NCBI GenBank assembly: GCA_937892025.1
Contig: CALAVA010000180.1
Coordinates: 1 to 7,956 of the forward strand
Reading direction: 5' to 3'
Length of the DNA stretch: 7,956 nucleotides
Source of the DNA: an uncultured Bacteroidales bacterium
Lineage (GTDB): Bacteria; Bacteroidota; Bacteroidia; Bacteroidales; WCHB1-69
In this document: in pieces, positions 1 to 5,960 of the stretch
Layout: each line of letters begins with the position of its first letter
Position numbering within the stretch: position 1 is the stretch's first letter
Translations under genes and position numbers: made by a program
The notes under the pieces: model-generated
What the model was told of the DNA's origin: nothing
The model's input: only the letters and a program-made list of their open reading frames with translations
Databases searched by the model: none

Positions 1-21
1 ATCTAGTGCTGATTTTGTCAT
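1..21 (-). CDS. Possible 5' end of next minus-strand gene, cut by the window edge
   Basis: An ATG on the minus strand at 21-19 opens a frame reading MTKSALD to the window edge. It lies 55 bases beyond the large terminase stop and follows an A-rich stretch, as do other starts here. In phages with this kind of terminase pair the next gene is commonly the portal protein, so that is the guess from context. Seven codons cannot identify a protein, and the frame could be chance. Confidence 0.25.
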
Positions 22-47
22 CTATTTTGTTAATTGATTTTACAAGT

Positions 48-72
48 GGACACTGAGCCTATCGAAGTGTCC
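48..72 (-). terminator. Perfect 7-bp hairpin just after the large terminase stop
   Basis: GGACACT (48-54) pairs perfectly with AGTGTCC (66-72) around an 11-base loop, only 4 bases beyond the terL stop codon. The place and GC-containing stem suit a transcription terminator or an mRNA 3'-end stabiliser. There is no run of U after the stem in the minus-strand transcript, so a classical intrinsic terminator is not shown. On the minus strand the loop region reads TTCGATAGGCTCAG. This resembles a hairpin repeat with core TTCGACARGCTCAG that I recall from many bacterial genomes, unverified here. Confidence 0.45.
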
Positions 73-76
73 GTGA

Positions 77-1612
77 TTATACTCTGCGTTTGTTTAGTGG
101 TCTTTTCCTTATTGTTAGTTGTTCGGCGGAAGTTTGTTTTAATTTTTGAGTTGCGATAAAGACGGCCCCTTCGACAGCATCTACGCCGTCGGCAGGTGCT
201 TTGAGTTGCGGTGTGATGAGGAGGAATTGTTCGATTAACCTTTGCATGTGCGGGTTGTTTTTCTCCGCTTCGTTAAAGAGGAGTCTTCCATTGCGGTTGA
301 GAGGTTCGAGGTTTCCTTCAATACGGCTGAATTTGTCGGGCTTAATTCTTGTATCGGGAACAATATTGAGATAATAGCCTTTTTCTTTGGCTTTTGCAAC
401 AAACAAAGGGATAAATACCTGTTGGTAGAATGGGTCTTGAAGTTTGTTGTTTTCAATAAAGTTGTATATTTGAGCAGAGGTGCTTTGGAGTTGTTGGTTG
501 ATGAGGTAGAACCAATCGACAAATTCTGCGTTGGTGGCTCTATCTACACGGCAGGCAATGACATAGTAAATACCGTCCAACACACCAATAGCGGTAATGG
601 CTTTCATGGAGCCGGCTTTGTTTTTGGAGTTGGAGGGAGAAGGGTCTCCGTAAACGATAATTTGTTTGAAGCGGTTTAAGTTGGGTATTTTGGCGAAGGT
701 GAGTTCTTTGAACACATCGCCTTCGGAGAGGGGGTTGTTGAAGTATTCCTGCTGTGCCGCACGAGTAGAAATTTTAGATAAGATAAAGTCGATGTCTTCT
801 TCTGTATTTTTGCTCCAAGATGATTTTCCGTTTTTGTCTCTGATATTGACGATGTCGAACTTATCTGCGACTTTGCCTGCCCGAGCGATACAGCAGTCTT
901 TGGCGATAATGTTGCCGTTGAAGAGTATTCGGGCGTCTCCTGATACTGATATGGTCGGAATTAAGGCTTGTTCTATCCAGTCCCATTTTTGCTTGATACG
1001 GTCAGGATTTCGGCATTCCTCGTCAGTGTCAATATCGTCAATGAGAATGAAATCAGGGCGTTTGGCTTCGTTGCGGGTACCACGTGGCGACTGTCCTGCA
1101 CCGAGTGCACGGAATGAGCAGCCACATTTGGCAATAAATTCATTAGCTTCCCAATGGCCGATGGTTTGTTGATCGCCGTAGTCGTTGATGATTCGGAGAT
1201 TCTTTTCCAACTGCATCATAAAAGGCAAGAGGAGTCTGCAGGCATTGTCAAAACTGTTGGAGACGAGCAAGAAATTGCTAATCTTACCTGTAAGAGCCAA
1301 ATAAAGTACTTCAAACATAGAGCGAGCCGATTTTGCCAACTCTCTACTCCATGCACGCACTTCGTACCAACGCTGATGAGCGAGGAGGCGTTTGGTGGCC
1401 GAGATATGAAAAGGGGCAGGTTCGGCCGTGCAATATTTTGGAAAATAATACTTGAACCACTCTTCTGGCGAGGCTTCCAAGCGTGCGATGCGTTGTTGCT
1501 TCTGTATTTCGGTTTCGGAACTATCAACTTCTACATCGGCAATAAACTGATTGTAGTAGGCTTCCCAGTCTTGCAGGAGTTGTTTGTCGGTAGGTTTTCT
1601 GAGCTTGGCCAT
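77..1612 (-). CDS. terL: Phage terminase large subunit (packaging ATPase/nuclease)
   Basis: This is the motor that pumps phage DNA into the prohead and cuts it. The 511-aa length is normal for the family. The ATPase half shows a deviant Walker A around residues 90-98 (RELAKSARS), a Walker B ILIDD with D192-D193, and a coupling-motif-like FNGN at 231-234. The nuclease half shows RNase H-fold acidic sites: D323 in YGDPS, probably D366, and D475 or D478 near the C-terminus (ADGVDAVEG). I chose the ATG at 1612 because it overlaps the upstream small-terminase stop as TAATG. A TTG at 1621 would add three residues and is less likely. The basic tail (KRPLNKRR) is typical of a protein handling DNA. 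The product would act with TerS and the portal, which is not in the window. The three long frames antisense to this gene have no independent support. Confidence 0.93.
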   Translation of the reverse strand: MAKLRKPTDKQLLQDWEAYYNQFIADVEVDSSETEIQKQQRIARLEASPEEWFKYYFPKYCTAEPAPFHISATKRLLAHQRWYEVRAWSRELAKSARSMFEVLYLALTGKISNFLLVSNSFDNACRLLLPFMMQLEKNLRIINDYGDQQTIGHWEANEFIAKCGCSFRALGAGQSPRGTRNEAKRPDFILIDDIDTDEECRNPDRIKQKWDWIEQALIPTISVSGDARILFNGNIIAKDCCIARAGKVADKFDIVNIRDKNGKSSWSKNTEEDIDFILSKISTRAAQQEYFNNPLSEGDVFKELTFAKIPNLNRFKQIIVYGDPSPSNSKNKAGSMKAITAIGVLDGIYYVIACRVDRATNAEFVDWFYLINQQLQSTSAQIYNFIENNKLQDPFYQQVFIPLFVAKAKEKGYYLNIVPDTRIKPDKFSRIEGNLEPLNRNGRLLFNEAEKNNPHMQRLIEQFLLITPQLKAPADGVDAVEGAVFIATQKLKQTSAEQLTIRKRPLNKRRV

Positions 1613-2058
1613 TATAAACAAGATTTGATATAAGCGTTGAACAATTTGGCGACAGCTTTGCTGATTTCGAAGTCGGAGGTTTTTCTGACAAAAGAGAGGA
1701 ATTCTTTACCGGTGGCCATCTTTTCGGCAATATTGATTTCTGTTTCTAAGTTTTTGATTGCAACTGTTAATTTCAAGATAGCATCTGCTTCTTTGGAGGT
1801 GGCGAATTTTTGGTCTTGTTTGTTTTCGATGGCGTCATTGAGGAGTCGCAACTGTTTGTAAAGGCGAGCGAGTTGTTCCTCCTTGCCTATCAATAAAGAA
1901 GCTTGCAATTCCTGCCATTTGCCGTCTTTGACCCATTTGCAGATGGTTACTTTGGAGACGCCAACTTTTTCAGCGATTTCGGCTTGTGTAATTCCGGTAT
2001 CGTTGAGAAAGAGTTGCTTGGCGTAATCCTTTTTTTGTTCAATTGTTAGGTTTGTCAT
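1612..2058 (-). CDS. terS: Phage terminase small subunit, helix-turn-helix DNA-binding protein
   Basis: The 148-aa protein would recognise phage DNA and load it onto the large terminase. Residues about 23-48 form a helix-turn-helix (ITQAEIAEKVGVSKVTICKW) followed by the KDGKW that is common in small terminases. Residues about 55-120 are charged and heptad-like, suiting the oligomerisation coiled coil. It sits directly upstream of terL and shares one base with it. The start at 2058 (MTNLTIEQKK) is chosen because the helix-turn-helix then lies at the usual distance from the N-terminus. The extra upstream codons would read through an A/T-rich leader and a palindrome. An in-frame ATG at 2115 would add 19 residues and cannot be ruled out. 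The nearby -7 box at 2132-2125 would give a leader of about 60 bases. The protein could also bind the palindrome at 2086-2101, which is speculation. Confidence 0.85.
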   Translation of the reverse strand: MTNLTIEQKKDYAKQLFLNDTGITQAEIAEKVGVSKVTICKWVKDGKWQELQASLLIGKEEQLARLYKQLRLLNDAIENKQDQKFATSKEADAILKLTVAIKNLETEINIAEKMATGKEFLSFVRKTSDFEISKAVAKLFNAYIKSCL

Positions 2059-2085
2059 AATGTAAATGTTTTTTTTATTATGTGG

Positions 2086-2101
2086 ACGTTTCAAGAAACG
2101 T
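2086..2101. repeat. Perfect inverted repeat in the presumed terS leader
   Basis: ACGTTTC-AA-GAAACGT is a perfect 7+7 palindrome with a 2-base centre. It lies between the proposed minus-strand -7 box and the terS start. As DNA it looks like an operator for a dimeric protein. As RNA in the terS leader it would form a 6-bp stem closed by CUUG, a known stable tetraloop, 27 bases before the start codon. It could also be a packaging recognition site. The sequence does not decide among these. Confidence 0.5.
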
Positions 2102-2124
2102 TCGTACAGGAGCATTTCTGTGTG

Positions 2125-2132
2125 CAAAAGTA
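2125..2132 (-). promoter_or_regulatory. Candidate Bacteroidota -7 box for the terS-terL operon
   Basis: The minus strand reads TACTTTTG, a full match to the Bacteroidota -7 consensus TAnnTTTG. Transcription would start near 2118-2120, leaving a leader of about 60 bases before the terS ATG at 2058. No clear -33 TTTG sits at the usual spacing of about 20 bases; one occurs 29 bases upstream. A six-base match like this is expected a few times by chance in both strands of the window, so placement is the main support. Confidence 0.45.
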
Positions 2133-2226
2133 GCAGGAGTTACATTTAATTTTAATAAAAGCAAATACGATAGATGTAATTATATTTCAAATGTATGCAA
2201 TAAGAAAATAAAGGAAAAAATGGTGA

Positions 2227-2234
2227 TAATTTTG
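2227..2234 (+). promoter_or_regulatory. Candidate Bacteroidota -7 box for the head-lysis-tail operon
   Basis: The plus strand reads TAATTTTG, a full match to TAnnTTTG. Transcription would start near 2240, giving a leader of about 20 bases before the ATG at 2260 and excluding the TTG at 2242 as a practical start. No -33 element is seen, which would suit a late promoter needing an activator or a different sigma specificity. Weaker 7-of-8 matches occur at 2141 and 2181. Confidence 0.35.
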
Positions 2235-2259
2235 CCGAAAATTGAAAAAAGCGGAAAAG

Positions 2260-3360
2260 ATGTCAAAAGAAAGATGTGAATACTATTTATACGGCATAAT
2301 TGGGCGGTATATGGATATAGACACCAATGTGTTGATAGCCGATATAGAGGGCAAACGAAAGGAAGGAGCCACTCATATCACCTTTTACGTTAATAGCGAC
2401 GGAGGGGAAGTGATTCAAGGCAATGCCTTATATAACTATTTGGACCGTACGGATATAGAAGTAGAATGGATAGTTGACGGGATAGCGGCGAGCATGATGG
2501 CGGTATTGCTATCGAATCGGAAGCACAAAGTAAAGGCTGCCAAACATGCGAAATTCATGTATCACAGGATTAGTGGCTATACGTATGGCAACAGCGATGA
2601 GATACGTGCTGCAGCGGAAATGATGGACGGATTTGAAGGGACATTGATAGAAATGCTGTCAGAACGTATGGGAAAGAGTGAGGAAGAAGTCCGCAAGGAG
2701 TTTTTTGACGGATTGGACCATTGGCTGAGTGCGAAAGAAGCGAAGGCACTGGGTTTGTGCGATGAGATAATAGAGCGAAACAAAAGTATAAAGGAATTGA
2801 AAAACATTACGGACAGCCGTAGGGCATATAATTATTATAATAATCAAATCATTAAGTTAAACAAAAAAACAAAAAAAATGGACGAAGAATTAAAAAAAGT
2901 GGCCAGCATTTTGAATATGTCCAATAGCTCAGAACAGGAGGTTTTGGCACGTGTTAAAATGTTGATCGAGCAAGAAGTGTCTCTGCAGAATACCTTGCAG
3001 GCAGAGCAAAAGAAAAACGAAGAACTCTCCAAGAAAATAGAAGCGATGGAGAAAAGCAAGGTGAAAAACCTAATAGATGCTGCCATAGCAGACAAACGTA
3101 TAGGGGAAGATGACAGAGAAACCTATACGAAGTTGGCAGAGCAGGACTATGAGAACACAGCAAAAGTGTTGAACAAGCTATCTGGAGTACCGAGAGTAAA
3201 GGACGGAATTGTCCAAGAGGAGAAATTGCCAAAAGGTGAAGAGAATTTGGGCTTTGACGATTATCACCGTAGCGGTAAATTAGAAAATTTAAAGAGTATT
3301 AACCCGGAGAGATACGCAGAACTTTTCAAAGCGAAGTTCGGTTTCGATCCTAAAAATTAA
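2260..3360 (+). CDS. Prohead protease (ClpP/S14-type) fused to capsid scaffold
   Basis: The protein matures the procapsid: a serine protease trims or removes scaffold and capsid parts during assembly. Residues 1 to about 175 have the ClpP fold, with the catalytic triad visible as S78 (GIAAS), H102 (FMYH) and D153 (LDHWLSAKEA). Residues about 207-366 form a charged, coiled-coil-rich scaffold (heptads about 225-265) ending in FGFDPKN. The linker 183-206 is odd: the DNA is very A/T-rich with two poly-A runs, and it encodes a low-complexity Y/N/K string that looks like translated spacer. ATG 2260 is chosen over TTG 2242 because the ClpP domain begins right after it. The next gene, the decoration protein, starts 5 bases after the stop. 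The order protease-scaffold, decoration, capsid is standard for HK97-type heads. Confidence 0.9.
   Translation: MSKERCEYYLYGIIGRYMDIDTNVLIADIEGKRKEGATHITFYVNSDGGEVIQGNALYNYLDRTDIEVEWIVDGIAASMMAVLLSNRKHKVKAAKHAKFMYHRISGYTYGNSDEIRAAAEMMDGFEGTLIEMLSERMGKSEEEVRKEFFDGLDHWLSAKEAKALGLCDEIIERNKSIKELKNITDSRRAYNYYNNQIIKLNKKTKKMDEELKKVASILNMSNSSEQEVLARVKMLIEQEVSLQNTLQAEQKKNEELSKKIEAMEKSKVKNLIDAAIADKRIGEDDRETYTKLAEQDYENTAKVLNKLSGVPRVKDGIVQEEKLPKGEENLGFDDYHRSGKLENLKSINPERYAELFKAKFGFDPKN
2878..3360 (+). CDS. Probable nested scaffold protein from an internal start
   Basis: An in-frame ATG at codon 207 of the protease-scaffold gene would give a separate 160-aa scaffold (MDEELKKVASIL...). It is preceded by a run of 8 A with only a C between it and a run of 7 A, the A-rich kind of leader that replaces Shine-Dalgarno sites in Bacteroidota. 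The start falls exactly where the A/T-rich linker ends and the coiled-coil scaffold begins. Nested scaffolds made this way are known in lambda (C/Nu3) and Mu (I/Z), which is the family precedent. Whether it is used here is inferred. Confidence 0.6.
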   Translation: MDEELKKVASILNMSNSSEQEVLARVKMLIEQEVSLQNTLQAEQKKNEELSKKIEAMEKSKVKNLIDAAIADKRIGEDDRETYTKLAEQDYENTAKVLNKLSGVPRVKDGIVQEEKLPKGEENLGFDDYHRSGKLENLKSINPERYAELFKAKFGFDPKN

Positions 3361-3365
3361 ATGAT

Positions 3366-3755
3366 ATGTGGATAAATAAAAACAACGACGCGAGTTACAA
3401 TTTTAAGGCACCAGAAATCACAGAGGATGCCTCCAAGAAAGTGGAAGTAATATTTCCGACAGCAGAAAAAGTAAGCCCGACCTTGTCGAGCAATGCGACA
3501 ACAGTTCAAGTAGAACGGGAAACAACGATAGTGGATTTAGGCACTTTGAGTGCAGCAGCCACATTAACACTCACCGCGGGTGCCAACTTGGGAGTAGGTG
3601 CCAAAGTGGTGGTAAAATCGACGAGTGATAGTTCTGCAAGAAATGTTACAGTGAAAAAAGATGCGAGTACAACAGTAGGCACGATTTCAGGGACAGCTTC
3701 CACCACCGTTGCCAAAATAGTGGTATGGGACGGCAGTTCATGGATACTTTGTTAA
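3366..3755 (+). CDS. Head decoration or head-fibre-like protein
   Basis: The 129-aa protein lies between scaffold and major capsid genes, the usual place for a decoration protein that coats and stabilises the expanded head. It starts with a polar segment (MWINKNNDASYNF). The rest is rich in T, A, S and V with alternating hydrophobic residues (for example 57-85 and 103-121), suggesting beta strands. It ends with an aromatic WDGSSWILC. No catalytic motif or membrane segment is seen. The role is inferred from position and composition. A small fibre-like or tail-accessory protein is the main alternative. The ATG at 3366 overlaps a four-codon minicistron starting at 3361. Confidence 0.6.
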   Translation: MWINKNNDASYNFKAPEITEDASKKVEVIFPTAEKVSPTLSSNATTVQVERETTIVDLGTLSAAATLTLTAGANLGVGAKVVVKSTSDSSARNVTVKKDASTTVGTISGTASTTVAKIVVWDGSSWILC

Positions 3756-3791
3756 AAAAAATGGATGAATAATTTAATAAAAAAGAAGAAA

Positions 3792-4907
3792 ATGAAAAAA
3801 GATTTAATTTTAAGAGTATTGACGGCTGCTTTGTTTGCAGCCTTTGTTGGGGCGATATTTAGTCCCGTATTAGGCATTGCTACTTTTGTAGCGTCCAACT
3901 TGATAAGGATACCATCAGGCAGTTTTGGGATGGCGGTTACACCTGAGATATGGACGGATTACATTATCGGTAATTTGTTTAAGGACAATGAGTTTTTGTT
4001 AAACTCAGTAGATGAGTCTCAATATGTGATAGGTGGCACAGTGGTACATATTCCACAGGCTGGAGCAGTTAGTGGTGTTCAACGGAATAGAACGACCTTA
4101 CCTGCAAGTGTTACACGTAGAAAAGACATAGATATTACTTATGCGTTAGACGAATTTACAACAGACCCGAGATTTATTCCGAATGCGGATAAGGTTGAAT
4201 TGAGCTATGATAAGTTGGAAAGCTGTATGTATGAAGACATGGCCAACTTGCACGAAGTGGTAGCCGAAGCGATGTTATACAACTGGCGTCCTACTTATTT
4301 TATCAAAGCAAGTGCCACAAAAAATGCGAACTACAAGATTCATGGCAGCAACTTGCGTACAGGAGTATCGATAGCGGACTTTGCCAAAGCCAAGGTGATA
4401 TTCAACAAATGGAATATGCCCAAAGCAGACAGATACGTTATCTTAAATTCTGAGATGTACGAACAATTATGTTCAGAAGTACGCAATACTTCCAACGATG
4501 TATTAGGAGCAGTATATGACAATGTAACGGGCAGACTGAGAGCCTTGGAAGGCTTTACTATATTGGAACGCAGCACGACCTTGATGGCAAGCAACAGTAG
4601 TTTGACAGCAGTAAGTGGTACACTTTATTACAGATGGACGGGCAGCGACTTAACTTATAGCGTAGAGGATTATATCAACATAGAAAACGGTAGCAAGGCA
4701 GAAGGAACCAGCGATTGTTGCTATGGCATATTCTGGCATAAGAGCTGTGTTGCACGTGCGATGGGCAATACGGAGATGTACACCAATGAGGGAGACCCGA
4801 CCTATTACGGGGACATTTATTCTTTCTTGCAAAGATTAGGCGGGAGAGCACGCAGAGCTGACGGCAAAGGTGTGTTGGGTTTAATCCAAGAATATCACGC
4901 ATCATAA
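3792..4907 (+). CDS. Major capsid protein, HK97-like, with hydrophobic N-terminus
   Basis: This should be the main shell protein of the head. It follows protease-scaffold and decoration genes and has a normal capsid length (371 aa). The segment from about residue 47 (GMAVTPEIWTDYIIGNLFKD) onward, including VVHIPQAGA at 85-93 and DITYALDEFTTDP at 114-126, resembles major capsid proteins I know from Bacteroides phages. Residues about 5-39 are unusual: an almost uninterrupted hydrophobic stretch that looks like one or two membrane spans or a signal anchor. It may be a cleaved assembly domain removed by the upstream protease. I prefer the ATG at 3792 (MKKDLILRVL), preceded by a purine-rich stretch. 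The ATG at 3765 would add nine lysine- and asparagine-rich residues that look like spacer. An internal Met47 at 3930 would give a form without the hydrophobic part. Confidence 0.82.
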   Translation: MKKDLILRVLTAALFAAFVGAIFSPVLGIATFVASNLIRIPSGSFGMAVTPEIWTDYIIGNLFKDNEFLLNSVDESQYVIGGTVVHIPQAGAVSGVQRNRTTLPASVTRRKDIDITYALDEFTTDPRFIPNADKVELSYDKLESCMYEDMANLHEVVAEAMLYNWRPTYFIKASATKNANYKIHGSNLRTGVSIADFAKAKVIFNKWNMPKADRYVILNSEMYEQLCSEVRNTSNDVLGAVYDNVTGRLRALEGFTILERSTTLMASNSSLTAVSGTLYYRWTGSDLTYSVEDYINIENGSKAEGTSDCCYGIFWHKSCVARAMGNTEMYTNEGDPTYYGDIYSFLQRLGGRARRADGKGVLGLIQEYHAS

Positions 4908-4923
4908 TTAAAATAGAAGCAAG

Positions 4924-5334
4924 ATGGTAAGCAGAGGATTACGGAACAACAATCCCTTGAATATCCGCAAAAGCAAAGATAAGTTTCAAGGTGAAAAGGA
5001 CTCAACGGATTCAGCATTCAAACAATTTGTAAGTATGGCGTACGGATACAGGGCGGCGTTCGTAATTCTCTACACTTACCTGCAACAAGGAAAAAACACT
5101 GTAGATAGGATAATAAGAAGTTGGGCACCTGCCAATGATGGGAACAATACAGCAAATTACATATCGCATGTGGAAAGGCGTAGTGGCGTTGATAGGTACT
5201 TGACGCTGAATGAGCGAAGTGGCAGCGAGTATATAAAAATAGTTGCTGCCATGAGCCGTTCGGAAAACGGAGTGGATGCCGACATGGAGCAAGTGAAAGC
5301 AGGATTTAACCTACAAAACAAGATAAAGCTATGA
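4924..5334 (+). CDS. Endolysin / P5-like peptidoglycan hydrolase
   Basis: The 136-aa protein probably degrades host peptidoglycan at lysis, or locally at entry if carried in the virion. Its signature is the N-terminal GLRNNNPLNIR (residues 5-15), then AFKQFVSMAYGYRAAF (31-46) and WAPANDGNNTANYI (67-80). This is the pattern of proteins usually annotated 'structural protein P5' (after PRD1 P5) in Bacteroides phages, widely taken as lysozyme-like. No signal peptide or membrane segment is visible, so export would rely on a holin. It opens a three-gene block with two small membrane proteins: its TGA overlaps the next ATG (ATGA at 5331-5334). The start ATG at 4924 has a purine-rich leader (GAAGCAAG). 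The exact cleavage chemistry cannot be read from the sequence. Confidence 0.8.
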   Translation: MVSRGLRNNNPLNIRKSKDKFQGEKDSTDSAFKQFVSMAYGYRAAFVILYTYLQQGKNTVDRIIRSWAPANDGNNTANYISHVERRSGVDRYLTLNERSGSEYIKIVAAMSRSENGVDADMEQVKAGFNLQNKIKL

Positions 5335-5645
5335 ACGTATTGGAATTGATTAGCGTAATATTGAATGTAGTATTTGGCAGTGGATTGCTGATAAGTTTGT
5401 TGAAGTTAAGGCAGACGAAGGAGCAAATGCAGGCTGATATTAAAGGCAAAGAGTTGGAAAATGAAGAAAAAGCGAGTCAAATAGTGATGGAATATGTGGT
5501 GGAACCACTGAAAAAGGAGATGAACTCCTTGCGAAGAGAGGTTCAGCGATTTCGTAAAGCGGTTGAAAAGATACCGACCTGTCCGATGGCACAAGAATGC
5601 CCTGTGAATGTAGAGTTAAAACGCAAACACGAAGACAGCCTATGA
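5331..5645 (+). CDS. Small membrane protein with coiled coil, probable holin or lysis accessory protein
   Basis: The 104-aa protein has one N-terminal membrane span (about residues 4-25), then a long charged helix with coiled-coil character (about 27-80). The tail carries two Cys-Pro pairs, C84-P85 and C90-P91 (CPMAQECP). It overlaps the endolysin stop by ATGA and the next gene by ATGA, so all three are probably made together. Placement suggests a holin or inner-membrane spanin. One membrane span plus a periplasmic or cytoplasmic helix fits either. The paired Cys-Pro motif recurs, as I remember, in similar small proteins of Bacteroides phages and might form a disulfide or bind metal. Family assignment is not certain. 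Confidence 0.6.
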   Translation: MNVLELISVILNVVFGSGLLISLLKLRQTKEQMQADIKGKELENEEKASQIVMEYVVEPLKKEMNSLRREVQRFRKAVEKIPTCPMAQECPVNVELKRKHEDSL

Positions 5646-5941
5646 AAACGTGGATAAAATGGTTGATAGTTATTGTTGTTATATCAATAATAGGGATATT
5701 ATCAACAGGGCTTGGGTTTCAGAGTAGGCATGTAAAGAGTTTGAAATGTCAAGTAAAGGAACAAAGTTTGGTGATAGATAGTTTGCTCAATAGACGTATG
5801 ACGGTGATGGATGTAGAACTCTATGTAACGGATAAGAGCAAAAATATCATCTATGGTCGCTACAATCAAGGGACAATAACGATGCCACAGGAAAAGACCT
5901 ACCATTTGGAGGTAGACAGTGTTTCAATAGCAGTTAAATGA
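5642..5941 (+). CDS. Small membrane-anchored protein in lysis block, possible spanin-like
   Basis: The 99-aa protein has an N-terminal Lys/Trp start (MKTWIKW) followed by one strong membrane span (residues about 8-25). A short polar helix (29-50) leads to a predicted beta-rich region (55-97) with YVTDKSKNIIYGRYNQGTI. There is no lipobox, so it is not an outer-membrane spanin of the usual kind. The start at 5642 is chosen because ATG overlaps the previous stop as ATGA and begins right before the membrane span. An ATG at 5597 would add 15 unrelated residues. Its place after endolysin and the holin candidate suggests a role in lysis or in an envelope-associated step. I do not recognise a named family. 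Confidence 0.6.
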   Translation: MKTWIKWLIVIVVISIIGILSTGLGFQSRHVKSLKCQVKEQSLVIDSLLNRRMTVMDVELYVTDKSKNIIYGRYNQGTITMPQEKTYHLEVDSVSIAVK

Positions 5942-5960
5942 TTTTTAAAAGGTAGTTAAA

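Larger units (their letters stand above)
2059..2259. promoter_or_regulatory. Divergent intergenic control region between packaging and head operons
   Basis: The 201 bases between the terS and protease starts are strongly A/T-rich and carry no convincing gene. They hold a minus-strand -7 box (2132-2125), a plus-strand -7 box (2227-2234) and a 16-base inverted repeat (2086-2101). As the only divergent gap here, the region must carry the transcription starts for at least one, and probably both, late operons. A 19-codon frame from 2220 to 2279 overlaps the protease start and could be a leader peptide, but nothing further supports it. Confidence 0.6.

Noticed and set aside
242..1633. Three long plus-strand open frames tiled opposite the large terminase
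   Set aside because: They lie wholly antisense to a well-supported gene, show no recognisable domains, and are the kind of mirror frame expected from its codon bias.
1524..1730. Minus-strand frame across the terS-terL junction
   Set aside because: It overlaps both terminase genes in another frame and has no independent start signal or domain.
2082..2279. 65-codon frame through the divergent region, with a 19-codon sub-frame from ATG 2220
   Set aside because: It starts with GTG inside the palindrome and crosses promoter-like sequence. The sub-frame has an A-rich leader but no sign of conservation, and it would start before the proposed transcription start.
5597..5641. Upstream extension of the second small membrane protein from ATG 5597
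   Set aside because: The extra residues are read out of frame inside the previous gene, and the ATGA-overlapping start at 5642 is far more natural.
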